Assembly: GCA_030867875.1 (NCBI GenBank) | Contig: JAOWCC010000003.1 | Span: 1-64,000, forward strand | Direction: 5' to 3' | Origin: Actinernus sp. WN-2022 | Taxonomy: Eukaryota; Cnidaria; Anthozoa; Actiniaria; Actinernidae | Length of the DNA: 64,000 bases | Shown here: positions 52,189 to 63,694 of the stretch, one piece after another | Numbering within the stretch: the stretch's first letter is position 1 | Layout: each line of letters starts with the position of its first letter | Notes under the pieces: generated by a model | What the model was told of the DNA's origin: nothing | Database searches by the model: none | What the model saw: only the letters and a program-made list of their open reading frames with translations | Made by a program: the position numbers and the translations under genes

Positions 52189-52518
52189 TAATAGCTGCGG
52201 TTACACTAGACCAGTTTTACTAGGTATATTGGAAATTTACCAGGGAAAATGAGTATTTTCATGTCTAACCGCTTTCCCCAGGAGAAAACGTACCTAGGTG
52301 TATTTCCATAGTTGATAGCACCCAAGATAAGTCGTAGGGGTAGTTGCGACCCCAGATAGTTCAGCCAATGGGATTTCAAGGATCTGACAGTACAATAGGC
52401 CTTCGCGCCACAAAGTTACTGGGGCGTGATATTCAACGGTCTCAAACTCCAGATGGATTTTATTGGGGCCAGTTTTACTGGGTAAACGACTTTATCTGGG
52501 GTAGTGTAACCGCAGCTA
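52189..52518. mobile_element. 330 bp MITE
   Basis: The ends TAGCTGCGGTTACACTAGAC and GGTAGTGTAACCGCAGCTA are inverted. Internal copies of CCAGTTTTACTGGG/CCAGTTTTACTAGG occur near both ends. It directly abuts the next element. Confidence 0.7.
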
Positions 52519-52519
52519 A

Positions 52520-54089
52520 TGCACTAGTCAATTGAAACCCCGGCCCCCCGACCCCCGGGACATAGTGGGGCATTAACGGGGACATGGCCGTGGAATAACG
52601 CACATTTAACGCTGCATTTCTCCGGTGGAACGGGGAAAGTAACGATTTGCAAAATTTGCCGGGATTTTAGCGGTGGTTGTAACACCAGCCATGACCGAGC
52701 TAGGGAAGCTAGGGACATGCAAAAATCGTTCAGAGGCAGTGTTTATACTGAGTTAAGTCACGAGTAGTAGATCAGGAAGTGTTTATTATTACACACTCTT
52801 TGTTATTTGCAACAACAAAGCCGGTTTTGTTAAAGTTTGCGTCACGGCAAAATATCAGATTAAGCAATGATTCGTGTTACAAGTACGACACCGAACGGCA
52901 TTCAGATGGCAAGGTGTTAATTTTGTATTGTGAAAATTCTTGATCTGTTTGGTTGAAACATGAAAATCGCCTTAAAGGTTAGGAAGACGGTTAATTTCCT
53001 CCAATTTTTCAAACTATTAAAACTACGATTTGCACTGCGGTTCCAAATGTCGTTTGTAAAGCAATTATGCAAATCGTATGTTCGGAACCTTATCAATCGT
53101 GCCTGTTTCGTATCTATTGTTTTTGGCTGTTCCTATTGGTTGGAAGATAATTTGTTCATAAAAATGGAATGAAACTAAGGCTTCATACTACTTTTATTTC
53201 AGAATAATTAACAATTATTCACCTCAGTGTCGGTGAATCGTGGTGGATATTTACCTCGCCGCTAGTACATACCACACATTAGTGAATAGCCAGCACCAAA
53301 TAGTTATTTTATTTCCTGTCAAATGGATAGAAACTCGGCGAGGTGATCGCTACTTCGCTCGGAGGTGAATATGAAATCATAGTCACTGTTTGAGAAGGCA
53401 ATAAGAGCGCGCGAAACGTGATATTCACTGGTGTGGTATATACTAATTATAATTATCACCCAGTGTTTTCGTAGTCTAAAACACAGACAAATCCCATGTG
53501 AGGGAGGCTCAATGCCACATAACAATGGATTTTGTCGTACTTTTTACACGCGCAGCTGCATGGCATTTCCTTTATATTCTTTTGTCGCATTGTTTTTTTT
53601 TTGTTGACAGACAACGGTTTCTGATAAACAAGACAATGATGGAGACTGTAAAAGTGCGAAAAGCATGTATAGAGATAGGAAATGTACAGGGGCGGATCCA
53701 GGATTTTGTGAAAGGGGGGTTTGCAAAAGGATTTGTTTTTAATCTAGAGATTTTAAAATCGAATTTACAGTGATTTACAGGAATTATAGTGGGTGTTGCA
53801 ACCCCGGAAATCCCTCCCCTGGATCCGCTAGTGATGCGCTTCAGAAAATGTTTTTTTTTTTTCAAATAATGGAACAAAAGATTGAAGCTTATGTATATTC
53901 AATTTATCAATGCCTCCTCCCATGCAATTGAAAATTCTGAAGCACATGCCGGGGCCATAGGGGCGGGTATTGTAACAGCCAACTGTCCCCGATGGGCGGG
54001 GAAAAGGTCAAAATGTAACACTGTATAAATGTTACATTCCCTGCTATGTCCCGGGGGTCGGGGAGCCGGAGTTTCAATTGACTAGTGCA
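52520..54089. mobile_element. 1.6 kb non-autonomous element, PIF/Harbinger-like
   Basis: The ends TGCACTAGTCAATTGAAACC and the inverted GGAGTTTCAATTGACTAGTG-CA continue for about 45 bp. TAA flanks both ends (52517-52519 and 54090-54092). Three-base TAA duplications are typical of PIF/Harbinger. The interior has no transposase. Confidence 0.75.
53690..53835. mobile_element. short MITE with GGGGCGGATCCAGG ends
   Basis: CAGGGGCGGATCCAGGATTT and CCCCTGGATCCGCTAGTG are inverted, about 145 bp apart, inside the Harbinger-like element. Such ends are common for small hAT-type MITEs in animals. Confidence 0.6.
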
Positions 54090-54735
54090 TAATATGTAAC
54101 TTACATGTAGACCAAATAAAAACATAGAATTACTGGTATGTGGTTCTGGTTAATATTTGTAAGAAAAAAAGGTCAGTAGCCCAAGATACTAACTTGTTAT
54201 TTGTCTCACTTTTTGCACCAGCTGGCTTTACATTTTAAAGGTGTTGATAAAACCATAGCAATTATCTAACGTAAAGCTTGGTCAGCAGAACCACATACCA
54301 TATCTTTCTTTATTTGGCATTATAGCATTTGCATTATTTTGTCATAATTAAACCAAACCTGTTATTGTTAAAACATGTTTGAGATGGCATAATGTCAACA
54401 CACAGCCACTTTAAGCGGGATCAACACAGAAGTGGGTTATGTCAAAAATGGCCCGGATGACATTCATGTCTGTAGATCCACAATCTGTATTGTACGAAAG
54501 CCGAGGAGGGACTTCAGACTTCAGACTTCAGACTTCAGACTTCAGACTTCAGACTTCAGACTTCAGACTTCAGACTTCAGACTTCAGACTTCAGACTTCA
54601 GACTTCAGACTTCAGTCTTCAGACTTCAGACTATAAGCCAACTTAGAGTGTATATTTGGCTGTTGTCGCTATATTTAATATTTAAAACAATTAAAACAAA
54701 ACTAGACTAGTGAGCAGCACGTCTGCGAACTTTTA

Positions 54736-54805
54736 GTTGTAAAACGTATATATTTCCTACGCGTTTCGTCTGACTACTGCATACTTCATCAGGGAGTTTT
54801 ACAAT
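54736..54805 (-). ncRNA. degenerate hammerhead-ribozyme-like motif
   Basis: On the minus strand TTGTAAAACT is followed by CTGATGA, 18 bases, GAAACGCGTA and, 15-20 bases on, GTTTTACAA, which pairs with the start. CTGATGA, GAAA and the very short ACGCGT stem III followed by A are the conserved parts of the minimal hammerheads of Penelope-like retroelements. The expected stem II is weak (only about two pairs), so cleavage activity is doubtful. Confidence 0.4.
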
Positions 54806-54974
54806 ACAACGTTGGTTGCCTGTATATATACCGAACGTAACCATTACATTTCGTAAAATTCCCGCACGTTCGTGAACGGATGTGCGTCCGGGAAACAGGC
54901 GAATTATATTACAAGGTGTATGGCTTAAGAAACCGTTCAAAATATCCCGGGGCTATTTCCGATATCGAAAATTC

Positions 54975-55050
54975 AATTGTCGATACCGGTAATGTAATGT
55001 CGATACCGGTAATGTAATGTCGATACCGGTAATGTAATGTCGATACCGGA
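54975..55050. repeat. 19 bp tandem repeat, 4 copies
   Basis: The unit TCGATACCGGTAATGTAATG repeats four times with a decaying last copy; single diverged GATACCGG units follow. Confidence 0.9.
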
Positions 55051-56589
55051 AATAAATCAGACCCCTCCAAAACAATTAGCGATACCGGGAATTAACCAGA
55101 CTCTGATTTATGGTATTTACGTACCCCGGTTTGTTTAAGGTAAGTGAGACCCCCTTAAATAAGTCAGATCCCTTAATTTCAGACCCTGTAAGAATGTCGG
55201 ACTCCTGTAATATAAAGTCAAACATCCATTTTTATGAGCCTTATCTATATATTTTGAAGCAGATTTTTTTAGAATTCACCAAAAGAAAATAGAGTTTAAA
55301 TTCTTTTTAATGCACGCTGTCCACGTATTTTATTTTGTTATAATCAACATGTTTAGTTAGAAGGAAATAATCTTCAATTTCCGTTTTTCCTTCGTGTATG
55401 TTCGCTTCAAAGTTGATTCAAAGTAACCTAAGTTATTCAAACTAGAATAACCCATGCACAACAGTATGAAAGCAAAACCAAAGATAATAAAAATCACTGC
55501 TTCCTGTATGCCGTTTCTCAAGGTGTCGACACTGTCAACCAATTTAATAATTTCTCTCAAAAACTTTTTTCTTATTATTCCTTTTTTTTCACATTATCGT
55601 AAACGTTTTTCCAGTAAATGTTAATCAAAATGAACCTGCAGTCGTTTCTTAAAAACTAAACTACAAAAAACTACTGCCCGAGATAAAAATGTATAATGTT
55701 AATTTCGTTAGACGGCCAAAAATTAAATGGATTATTTTATATACTTGATTTTAGTCACCGATTCCAAATTCCTTTAAATTTCTCTAAAAAGAAAGAGTAT
55801 TTTTCATCCACTTGAATCTTTGGCAGTCTCACATTTTCTCCAGTTTACCTGGAAAACAGACTGCTGTTCGAGTAGTAATTTTTATTGAGGTTGATAGTAC
55901 TTCTCTATTAACCACATCATTCATCATCCCTTGTATTTATTGGATGTCAGTTATCATGTTAGAACAAAAACGTGAAACTATTCATTCCATTTAAACGATT
56001 TATTGCTTAATTAAATTGCAATGGCATCTCACTACAATTATTTTAGCCCCGGGATATTTTGAACGGTTTCTTAAGCCATATTTTACAACTAAAAGTTCGC
56101 AGACGTGCTGCTCACTAGTCTAGTTTTTTTTAAATTGTTTTAAGTATTAAATATAGCGACACCAGCCAAATATACACTCTAAGTTGGCTTATAGTCTGAA
56201 GTCTGAAGTCTGAAGTCTGAAGTCTGAAGTCTGAAGTCTGAAGTCTGAAGTCTGAAGTCTGAAGTCTGAAGTCTGAAGTCTGAAGTCTGAAGTCTGAAGT
56301 CTGAAGTCTGAAGTCTGAAGTCTGAAGTCTGAAGTCTGAAGTCTGAAGTCTGAAGTCTGAAGTCTGAAGTCTGAAGTCTGAAGTCTGAAGTCTGAAGTCT
56401 GAAGTCTGAAGTCTGAAGTCCCTCCTCTACGAAAGCCGAGGACGCCGAGTTTCTGATCCTGAAACAGTTACACCCTCGAAAATCCGACTAGAAGTCTGAA
56501 GTCTGAAGACTGAAGTCTGAAGACTGAAGTCTGAAGTCTGAAGTCTGAAGTCTGAAGTCTGAAGTCTGAAGTCCCTCCTCGGCTTTCGT

Positions 56590-58034
56590 AGTATTGAGGC
56601 CAATTTAGCCAGGCAATTTTTGTTGAAAATAATTAAGTCTCACATCTCCAACCCCATCTACTCTGTCAAGAAAAAGACAGTAGAAAGAGAAACAGTCAAA
56701 ATTACATGCAAGTTGCAAACGTAGAAGAGCAATTTCACTTTTTTCTTATCAAGCTAGCAGGAATTAAGTAACAAAAGTAAAAGAAACTAGAATCATCTTG
56801 AGGAATTTAGGGAAATATTGAACAATTTAGAATGTCATCATACAACCACCTGACATGTAAAAAAATACTGTAAATTGCATCTTCCATTTCACTTAGTGTC
56901 AATTTGTACAATCAACACTACATGTACATGTTAGTAGCACAATGTGGTACTGATGATACAGATTTTAACAATAAGTACAACAAGTATACAAAGTGTATGT
57001 TATGTCATCCGGGTCCTTTCTGTGGGATGCAGCCCATGCAATATTAGCCAGGGTGCTTCTGATGTTTGGATATTGTTGTTACTGTCACAAGGGGGAGTAT
57101 TATTAACATTAAAACATTAAAACAGTTATTATCACATTGATATTATAATAAATTAATTATTGGATGTTTAACCAATATTACTTTTAATCATTATGGAGCC
57201 TTATAGCAAAGTATCTACATCCATGTAGAGTCCATGTACAATATTATTTTGACATAAGAATAATTTAGATACTCTCGTTCTACCTATGCCCCAGGGGGTA
57301 CTCCTGTAAATTTAGGATGGGTGTGTGCCACAAATATTTTCATTTGAGGGTAATACAAATCGGAAATGGAAACCATTTTTAAGACCCAAAACCAACATTT
57401 CAGATTAATTTTTTTGTTTTCATTTGTCCATGGATGATATAGCACATCAATGTGACTGGACAGAAACAAATTAATGATTCACTTAGGGATCACAATACAA
57501 GGAAAAGGTATACAGAGAAGCTACGTAAAATACGCACCACCTTATCCAGTGGCACATAGGTTTTGTAGTTTGCATATGGGAGTAACCCCTGAGATGTTAA
57601 GGAAATACTGTTGGGAAATAGAATAGTCCAGTGAAAACAAATGGATCAATCACGGTTTGTGGGAAACCCCCACATTTGACCCTAACCATTATTGGTTAAT
57701 TATTAGTAGAACTATGATATCCAAGGGAGAGATGGGTGGGTAGTTTACCAGAAACCGGGATTGAGCCAAACAAACAGTGAAAATATGTATCATATTACTG
57801 TAGTTCTGGAAATTGAAAAACCCTGTTACTGTTATGATAATAAAATCATTTTAATCAACAAGGCAGTTTTGCCTATTGCAGCTGCTTTAAAGAGTGATCA
57901 TGGTCTCCCTAACGTCCTTGTACTAAAAAAAAGGAGCAAGCGAAAGCGGCCGCGACAGCTCCAGAAATTTCAAGCAAATTTCAATGGACAAATAATTATT
58001 GTCCTGATCATGAGGGGATCCAAAATACTGAAAA
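56590..58034. other. non-coding interior of the 8.6 kb element
   Basis: This is AT-rich sequence. A 97-codon frame at 57761-58054 with a K/R cluster (KKRSKRKRPRQ) is the only notable one and has no recognised motif. It may be a remnant of a transposon gene. Confidence 0.4.
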
Positions 58035-58439
58035 TATTGCCTATATATATATAGCGAAAAGTTAAGAGGTTATAGCCCGTTATAGTTTGGAGTACAGTTC
58101 GATCGAGTTAGTCGGGTGCAAATTGTAAAGAGAGGTTATTAGTCGGCTGAATCGGCATCTAACATGGCTCTGTATTTGCCAAAAAACGTTTTTTGTTTGT
58201 GGGAAGCCATTTGACTGTAATTAAACTCGAAAATATACGTTGTCGTTCTTGTGCGCGTTTCTGGCGTTTTGGCAGAATTATACAACAAGGCGTGTTAACA
58301 CAAAATCCAGGGTAAAATATCATTACTTCCAGAGAGGTAGGAGTTAGTTTTCAGGTTAGCTGGTGATCGAGTTACCTGAGTACTTGTACGGTTGTAACTT
58401 CTTCGTGAAGCGAAGCAAAACATGGCGGGCCCGTTAAGT

Positions 58440-58690
58440 GCCACAGGGTGACTAACAGTACGTTCCGTCACATTTCCACATTGCCAGATTTCCACATTGC
58501 CACACACGGAGGAAGGACAGGGTGACCAACAGTACGTTCCGTCACATTTCCACATTGCCAGATTTCGGCCACATTTCCACACTCGGAGGAAGGACAGGGT
58601 GACCAACAGTACGTTCCGTCACATTTCCACATTGCCAGATTTCCACATTTCCACACTCGGAGCAACGACAGGGTTACCTACCAACAGTAC
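58440..58690 (-). repeat. 74 bp array, right arm, 3 copies
   Basis: These are inverted copies of the 50380-51740 units: CCACACTCGGAGGAAGGACA and GGGTGACCAACAGTACGTTC. There are three here against about eighteen in the other arm. Confidence 0.95.
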
Positions 58691-58851
58691 GTCAAGGCTT
58701 ATGAAAGATATTGATTAGAATCATATCAAGAGGAAATCTACAGTGATTTCAGCCCATGTTCATTAAATTCTATGGACTGAATATATATTCATAAATTCCA
58801 TTCTGATGACGCATTCTGTGCTCTTCTACCCGAAGAAAAAGCCTAAAGAGC

Positions 58852-59798
58852 TCCTTGACATTAATTTTTCAACAGGAATACCGCAGATCTTCGAATTAAG
58901 AACATATCAGTTCTTAGACCTACAAACTACAGACGGTTTAGCGATGTTTGTAAGAAAATTCCATCCGGATGCAACGGGATGATGTCAAAATTTGGTTCAA
59001 GTCCAGCCTCTAAAACTAAACAGGCATCCTCGCACCACAGGTGAGTGTGTACGCAAACCGATAAAGGAATTACCAAGCGCTGTTATAATAAAACCGCAAA
59101 TCAAATACGACGAAAGCAATTCAGCAGGCCTATGACGTCACTCCATAGCAACCGGACCTCGAGTATTTTTGAACATCCGGTTAACTGAGGCTCGTTATGG
59201 GTCCGATCTTATTATTATATTTGCATTTGTTTGACCGGAACTGAGTATGCACACCGTTCACAATTAATGCAACATACAGAGTGCAGAATGCTGTGTCATG
59301 AATAGACTTGCTCCAAGTCGAACTCGCTGAGTCATTGGGTAAGCGATTACTTTGGTCAAACAGTGAGCGCGAGAATCGAAGCGAGAGGCGAGTTTGACTT
59401 GGTTCACTTGCAGGAAATTGAATCGGGGCATTACGTTTTGGCGCGAAGCGGAGCTTACATTTCGCGCCTTTGACAAACTCTTCCAGTGTACAATCAAATT
59501 GTAAATACCACATCCACGGTCGACTGACTTGACACGTTAACATACAATGCCTGAAGAATTGACGCTTTGTGATTGGGCAAATCTTAACACCTCATAAGCC
59601 ACGCCTCCAGTTGAAAAATCAACCCGTAAATTTGGCGCGCTGCAAGTGGGAAAAGCCCTTCGTGCGGGGGGCTAAGAAGGACTTTGAGAAAGTCTGTGTC
59701 ATGAATCGACATTGCACACATTGCATCTTTGAGCAATTTTCACACATTGTACGAGTTAATGATGTAAACAAGATTGGAAAACGAAGCACCATCGTGAT
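58852..59798. other. non-coding, nothing recognised
   Basis: The short open frames at 59181-59543 have no familiar motif. ATCGTGAT at 59791-59798 is the target duplication of the next MITE. Confidence 0.4.
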
Positions 59799-60007
59799 CT
59801 AGCCTGCTAGCGTCTCTTATGGGTGTTTGTTTGCTAATTTGTTTTCAGATTTGGCTATCTGTGGTGCGCGGTCAAAATGGGGCGTGGAAAAAAAAGTGAA
59901 GGAGGGGGAGGGGGAAGGGGAAGGCGGAAAAGAGACCGCGCCACAGGTAGCCAAATCCGAATATAAATTAGCAAAAAAAACACCCATAAGAGCCTCTAGC
60001 AGGCTAC
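59799..60007. mobile_element. 209 bp palindromic MITE, 8 bp target duplication
   Basis: The arms start CTAGCCTGCTAGCGTCTCTT and end AAGAGCCTCTAGCAGGCTAC, and include GATTTGGCTATCTGTGG with its complement. ATCGTGAT flanks both ends (59791-59798 and 60008-60015), which fits hAT. It lies in the intron-side flank of the 60.2 kb exon. Confidence 0.9.
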
Positions 60008-60204
60008 ATCGTGATCATGAGTCACGGACGGCCACCTTTATTTGGCGTTTCTGGCCGAGAAAAGCTTTGACGTCTGTGACGTCACGTTACAGACGTGATG
60101 ACGTCAAAATGCGCCAAAAAGAGCAACATTTGACTTCCGTTGCTGTCCGTACCGTACCGTGACTCACGAACGTCTCGTGCTTAAGCTCTCTATTTATTCC
60201 TTAC

Positions 60205-60361
60205 GCGCTTTCCTACTCTGCCGGATGTGTAGTAAGTCAGCCCTGTGTTTAGCGCGCCGGTGACAGCGGCGGTGAACGTTGCTATGATAACCAGTTCAGT
60301 CATAATCCACAGAACGCCAAACATACGACCCCACACTGAATTTGGTGTCTTGTCGCCATAC
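60205..60361 (-). CDS. channel gene exon: selectivity filter end and inner helix
   Basis: After a TTATTAG acceptor the frame encodes YGDKTPNSVWGRMFGVLWIM and then T-E-L-V-I-I-A-T-F-T-A-A-V-T-G-A-L. This is the second half of a potassium-type filter plus the pore-lining helix of a glutamate-receptor-like channel (the T-A-A-V-T stretch corresponds to the gate region). The exon ends at a GTAAGG donor in phase 0. Unspliced, it would stop after four more codons. It follows the 60.75 kb exon with matching phase. Confidence 0.8.
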
Positions 60362-60750
60362 CTAATAACAAATAAGAATTTATAAACCTGCTTGCATTTT
60401 CATGTTAATTATAAGGTATCTTATATAATAATCTTATTTAAAACGTCTAGCTAAAGAACTGATGCTTGACCAAAGCAAGCTGGAAAATACTTTAAATATG
60501 CAGGAATATGTATGCTATTTCAGAGAAATATGAACGGACACAAGTTAGATGATTCCTATCATCTACAGAGAGAGAGACGTACTTTTCCCGCTTGTAAGTT
60601 AAACTGTCGCGTCGCAGGCGGAGGATATGGCTTCTTTTTTTGCTTCCGAATGAAAAGAAAGCGAGGAAGAGAATGCTGAGTTTTGGGGTGATGTTCAACT
60701 ATTTCCATAGAAATATGAAAGAACACTAATGAAATCTAACAATGGCTTAC

Positions 60751-60845
60751 CCAACTGTTGTCATGGAAACGAAAGCCCACCAAAAGCCTTCGTACGATCC
60801 AAGGAAGAAATTCTTGGGAAACTGGGAACGATTTACTTTGTACTC
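60751..60845 (-). CDS. channel gene exon: pore helix and start of the filter
   Basis: After a TTTTTAACAG acceptor the frame encodes a linker and then GFWWAFVSMTTVG, ending at a GTAAGC donor after two bases of the glycine codon. The next exon supplies G-Y-G-D, so the complete filter reads T-T-V-G-Y-G-D as in potassium channels. Ionotropic glutamate receptors with such a filter are known (bacterial GluR0, a rotifer receptor). The linker length and the missing S1-S4 voltage sensor argue for the receptor type rather than a Kv channel. Confidence 0.85.
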
Positions 60846-61079
60846 CTGTTAAAAATAAACTGTATTTACGTGTCTTGTCTTCTAGCTGACCCTAGATAGG
60901 ATCTACTAATCGGGTACTCTGAATCTTTCTATCGAGAACAGAAACAACCATACTGACCATAGGAGCTGATCAAAGTCAGGATCCGGCTAAACCACAGATC
61001 GAATTGGAATTTAGCGTGTTGGTTTCTGGGGACACGGATTCCTCGGTCGAATTGGACTGATTTGGGTTAGTTTTTTTAG
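60846..61079. other. intron sequence, nothing else recognised
   Basis: This is the start of the intron between the pore exon and the exon at 63695. No other feature is seen. Confidence 0.4.
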
Positions 61080-61790
61080 GAGGGTAGCAACCTCGTGGCG
61101 GCTACTCCGAGAGAAGACCCTGGTAAAGGCTGAATCAGGTGACCAAAAATCTCCAGAAATCCTGGAGATCTTAATCACGTGATATGGGCATCCACTATGG
61201 CGGTCAAGCTAAATATGGCAATTTTTAACACGTGCCTACAAACCATAGGTATCCCAATCCGGAGTGAACGAGATGCGATTAACGGTATTTCCACGCGGTG
61301 TACGATGTGGTGAAAACAGGTCTACTAAACTGCTCAAAATGGAGTTTACTTGGATAAAGAAACAGTGGAAGAGTATCACAATGCTACCAGGATATTTCTA
61401 AGCTAGAAGAGAATCCTAAAAAGCCGTTCATTTTCCTACAGCGTTGAAACGAAGCAATCGATAGCACATGCTCAGGTTAAACGGCTTCTCCTGGCTTTCA
61501 CACTGATGAAACTTACGAGAAAACTACCCAGTAATACACTTCATCTATTGCTCTACGTACACAACGTGATTTAAGGTTATTTAAAATCGTTTTATTGATA
61601 AAATTTGAGAAAATTAAACTATATAAGAATCATCTCCGTGGTCTCCCGTTTGGCCAATAAAAATAATAACCGTCATAACCGAAGAGCCATCAGAATACGT
61701 GACAGTTCAGCCTTTACCAGGGTCTTCTCTCGGAGTAGCCGCCATCTTGGATATAACCGAGAAGACCCTGGTCACGAGGTTGGGAGGGTA
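61080..61790. mobile_element. inverted-repeat element in a channel intron
   Basis: GGCGGCTACTCCGAGAGAAG with ACCCTGGTAAAGGCTGAA at the left recurs inverted at 61707-61743. CAACCTCGTG at the left pairs with CACGAGGTTG at 61773-61782. A short insertion has widened the right arm. There is no coding capacity. Confidence 0.65.
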
Positions 61791-61934
61791 GAAAACCGCA
61801 GAACCCGGAGAAAAACCCTTGGAGCAAGGGCGAGTTGCCAACAGGTCTAGTATGTAGCAAGAACAACAAAGTTCATTATAACAGACCAGTTAACGGTTCA
61901 TGCGAAGTTGTGCAAATCCTTTGTTTATTTGGCA

Positions 61935-62285
61935 GGTTGACCACAAGCACCCCAACCTCAAGTTACGAAAATATAAATTGAACTCCGTTTACTAGCCAGA
62001 AATACTGTAATTTCTTTGAAAAAAAATGAATTAGCTTACCACTGTGATGTCTTGTGTCATATTTCTCTCCTTGTTGGGTGGTTTTAAGCTGGCTGAAATT
62101 AGTTTAAAACCACCCAACAAGGAGAGAAACATGACACAAGACATCATAGTGGCAATTAAGGTAAGTCATTTTTATTCAAAAAATTACAGTATTTCTGGCT
62201 AGTAGAGTTCGTTACGCTCCCATACAAACCCTTATAACTATTATATTTTCGTAACTTGATCTTGGGGTGCCTGTGGGTAGGCAGA
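61935..62285. repeat. 350 bp imperfect palindrome
   Basis: Arms pair through CACCCCAA, GTTACGAAAATATA, AGCCAGAAATACTGTAATTT, TAGCTTACCACTGTGATGTC and CTCCTTGTTGGGTGGTTTTA with their complements; the loop is about 14 bases. The right half contains ATGACACAAGACATCATAGT followed by GGCAATTAAG and a GTAAGT donor-like site, so an inverted duplication of an exon or gene fragment is possible. Confidence 0.8.
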
Positions 62286-63250
62286 TGTTCTAGGCAATCG
62301 CTGGCCGGCCAGTTCAAACAAAGACTTGAACAACTGTGCATGAACGTACGTAAAGTGGTCTATAAAATATGCCAAATGGTTTATTTTGCGCCAAAGTTAC
62401 AGGGAGCTGTTAGCGGGTCCTCATGTTTAATTGGAATTAGAATTTACGTTGCTTTTTGAGAGCCGTCTGTTCATCAACAGATCTGTTTGCCGATAATTAA
62501 TTAACGCCGCCGGGGTCAAAAACAATGAAAGCGGCTAACGAAGCGTTGCAATGAATATGTCGGTGAGATTCGAAAATGGTTCAACGGGAATCATAAAGGG
62601 GCTGTATCATGGTGTTGCACACGTATGGAGTCAAGTGTTCAATATACCTTATTCGAATGTGGCTGCTCTTATTTGCAAAAGTAAGTAATGCTGAGCAGTT
62701 TGAGAGTTTGGCCTTTCATTGTTGCAAAGTTATTGACATTTAAATACAGTCTAAGTCACGAAAATGATGCTATAACTGGCTCAAACCCATACAAAACTCT
62801 ATATATTGAAATGCCATTTTATCCTATCACCCCTAACATTCAGAGTATCGCTAATCCTGGCGTACTATTTAACGTGGTAGCATTCAACTGTTATTTTCTT
62901 AATATGCTCTCTTTAAAATACTACTCAAACAAACAAGATTTGCCATTTTGGAATAAGGTGTATTGGTGGCTGTTAATTGGCTACAAAAGTAAAGGTATTC
63001 ATTTATATAGCGCAAATTCTATATAGATGTATTCAAATAATTTTATGATACGAATTGTGACGCACTGTTGGTGCTGCCGTGCAGTTTACACTCATGAGTG
63101 GTTGTTAGTACCTCAGAATATCAGGCTGTTGTGTCGGGAGATGATCCTCTACTCAGTTTCTCGAAATAACACAACAGGTTCTTGTACATCCCCCTCGACC
63201 GTATAGATTAGAAGAGAAAGAAGACTAGGCCAACGGCTTATAAATACGTA
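62286..63250. other. intron sequence, nothing recognised
   Basis: Open frames such as 62688-63026 lack motifs. This is most likely intron of the channel gene. Confidence 0.4.
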
Positions 63251-63261
63251 CCTGCACAAGG

Positions 63262-63330
63262 ACGCGGACGCAGGGATTCGAACCCCCAACCTCGCGCACT
63301 CTAGACCGTGCTCTACTAACTGAGGCGGTT
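63262..63330 (-). repeat. tRNA-like sequence, probably SINE-derived
   Basis: On the minus strand CAGTTAGTAGAGCACGG fits an A-box/D-arm and GGGGGTTCGAATCCCTG a T-arm/B-box. The anticodon region does not give a standard 5 bp stem with a 7 base loop, and the acceptor stem is poor. I therefore call it a tRNA-related repeat rather than a tRNA gene. Confidence 0.5.
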
Positions 63331-63694
63331 AAAGTTAAAGTCCCCTTCCTCAATGCTTGATTGGAATGAGCAGACTGAAATGATACCTAATATTTCCCAT
63401 AATTGAAGACTACGTCTATACACAGTTTGGTAGTCATTTTTGCGCATTGGCTTTGATTTTAACCATCCCACATGTGTGCGAGGTTCGTTAGTTAATATGA
63501 AAATCGCTAAAACTAACTGCAGCCGACCCAGAATGCGAAAGTAAAGGCTTCTCACCAGGACACAGCCCACTTAATATTCATCCTGCAGTTTTTATTACCT
63601 CCGTAACAAGATGTTTTACAGTGCCAAAGACTTGGGCGTGATCTTAGACTGGTTACAACCGTTGTGCGGCGTAACTTAGCAGGGTGTAACTTAC

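Larger units (their letters stand above)
54494..56589. mobile_element. foldback element with heptamer arrays
   Basis: The ends ACGAAAGCCGAGGAGGGACT and its inverted copy at 56570-56589 lead into arrays of GACTTCA (54510-54632, about 17 units) and TCTGAAG (56192-56420 and 56490-56573). Next comes an inverted block of about 100 bp including TAAGCCAACTTAGAGTGTAT and AGCAGCACGTCTGCGAACTT. The right array is interrupted by a second copy of the end sequence at 56418-56440. TATTG lies near both borders. Confidence 0.75.
50217..58843. mobile_element. 8.6 kb inverted-repeat element with 8 bp target duplication
   Basis: The ends GGCTTTTTCTCCGGGTAGAAG and CTTCTACCCGAAGAAAAAGCC are inverted, and TAAAGAGC flanks both sides (50209-50216 and 58844-58851). 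The arms run from 50217 to about 52145 and from about 58035 to 58843. They carry the same sub-blocks (GGCTTATGAAAGATATTGAT, the 74 bp array, TTAACGGGCCCGCCATG and AGCGAAAAGTTAAGAGG). An 8 bp duplication fits the hAT superfamily. The 5.9 kb interior is a patchwork of other elements with no visible transposase. Confidence 0.85.

Noticed and set aside
60205..60361. Voltage-gated potassium channel (Kv) exon
   Set aside because: The filter alone would fit, but there is no voltage-sensor exon, the helix before the pore follows an S1-lobe-like segment, and an S2-like exon lies downstream.
63262..63330. Functional tRNA gene on the minus strand
   Set aside because: The A and B boxes are good but the anticodon and acceptor stems are poor, so a SINE-type relic is more likely.
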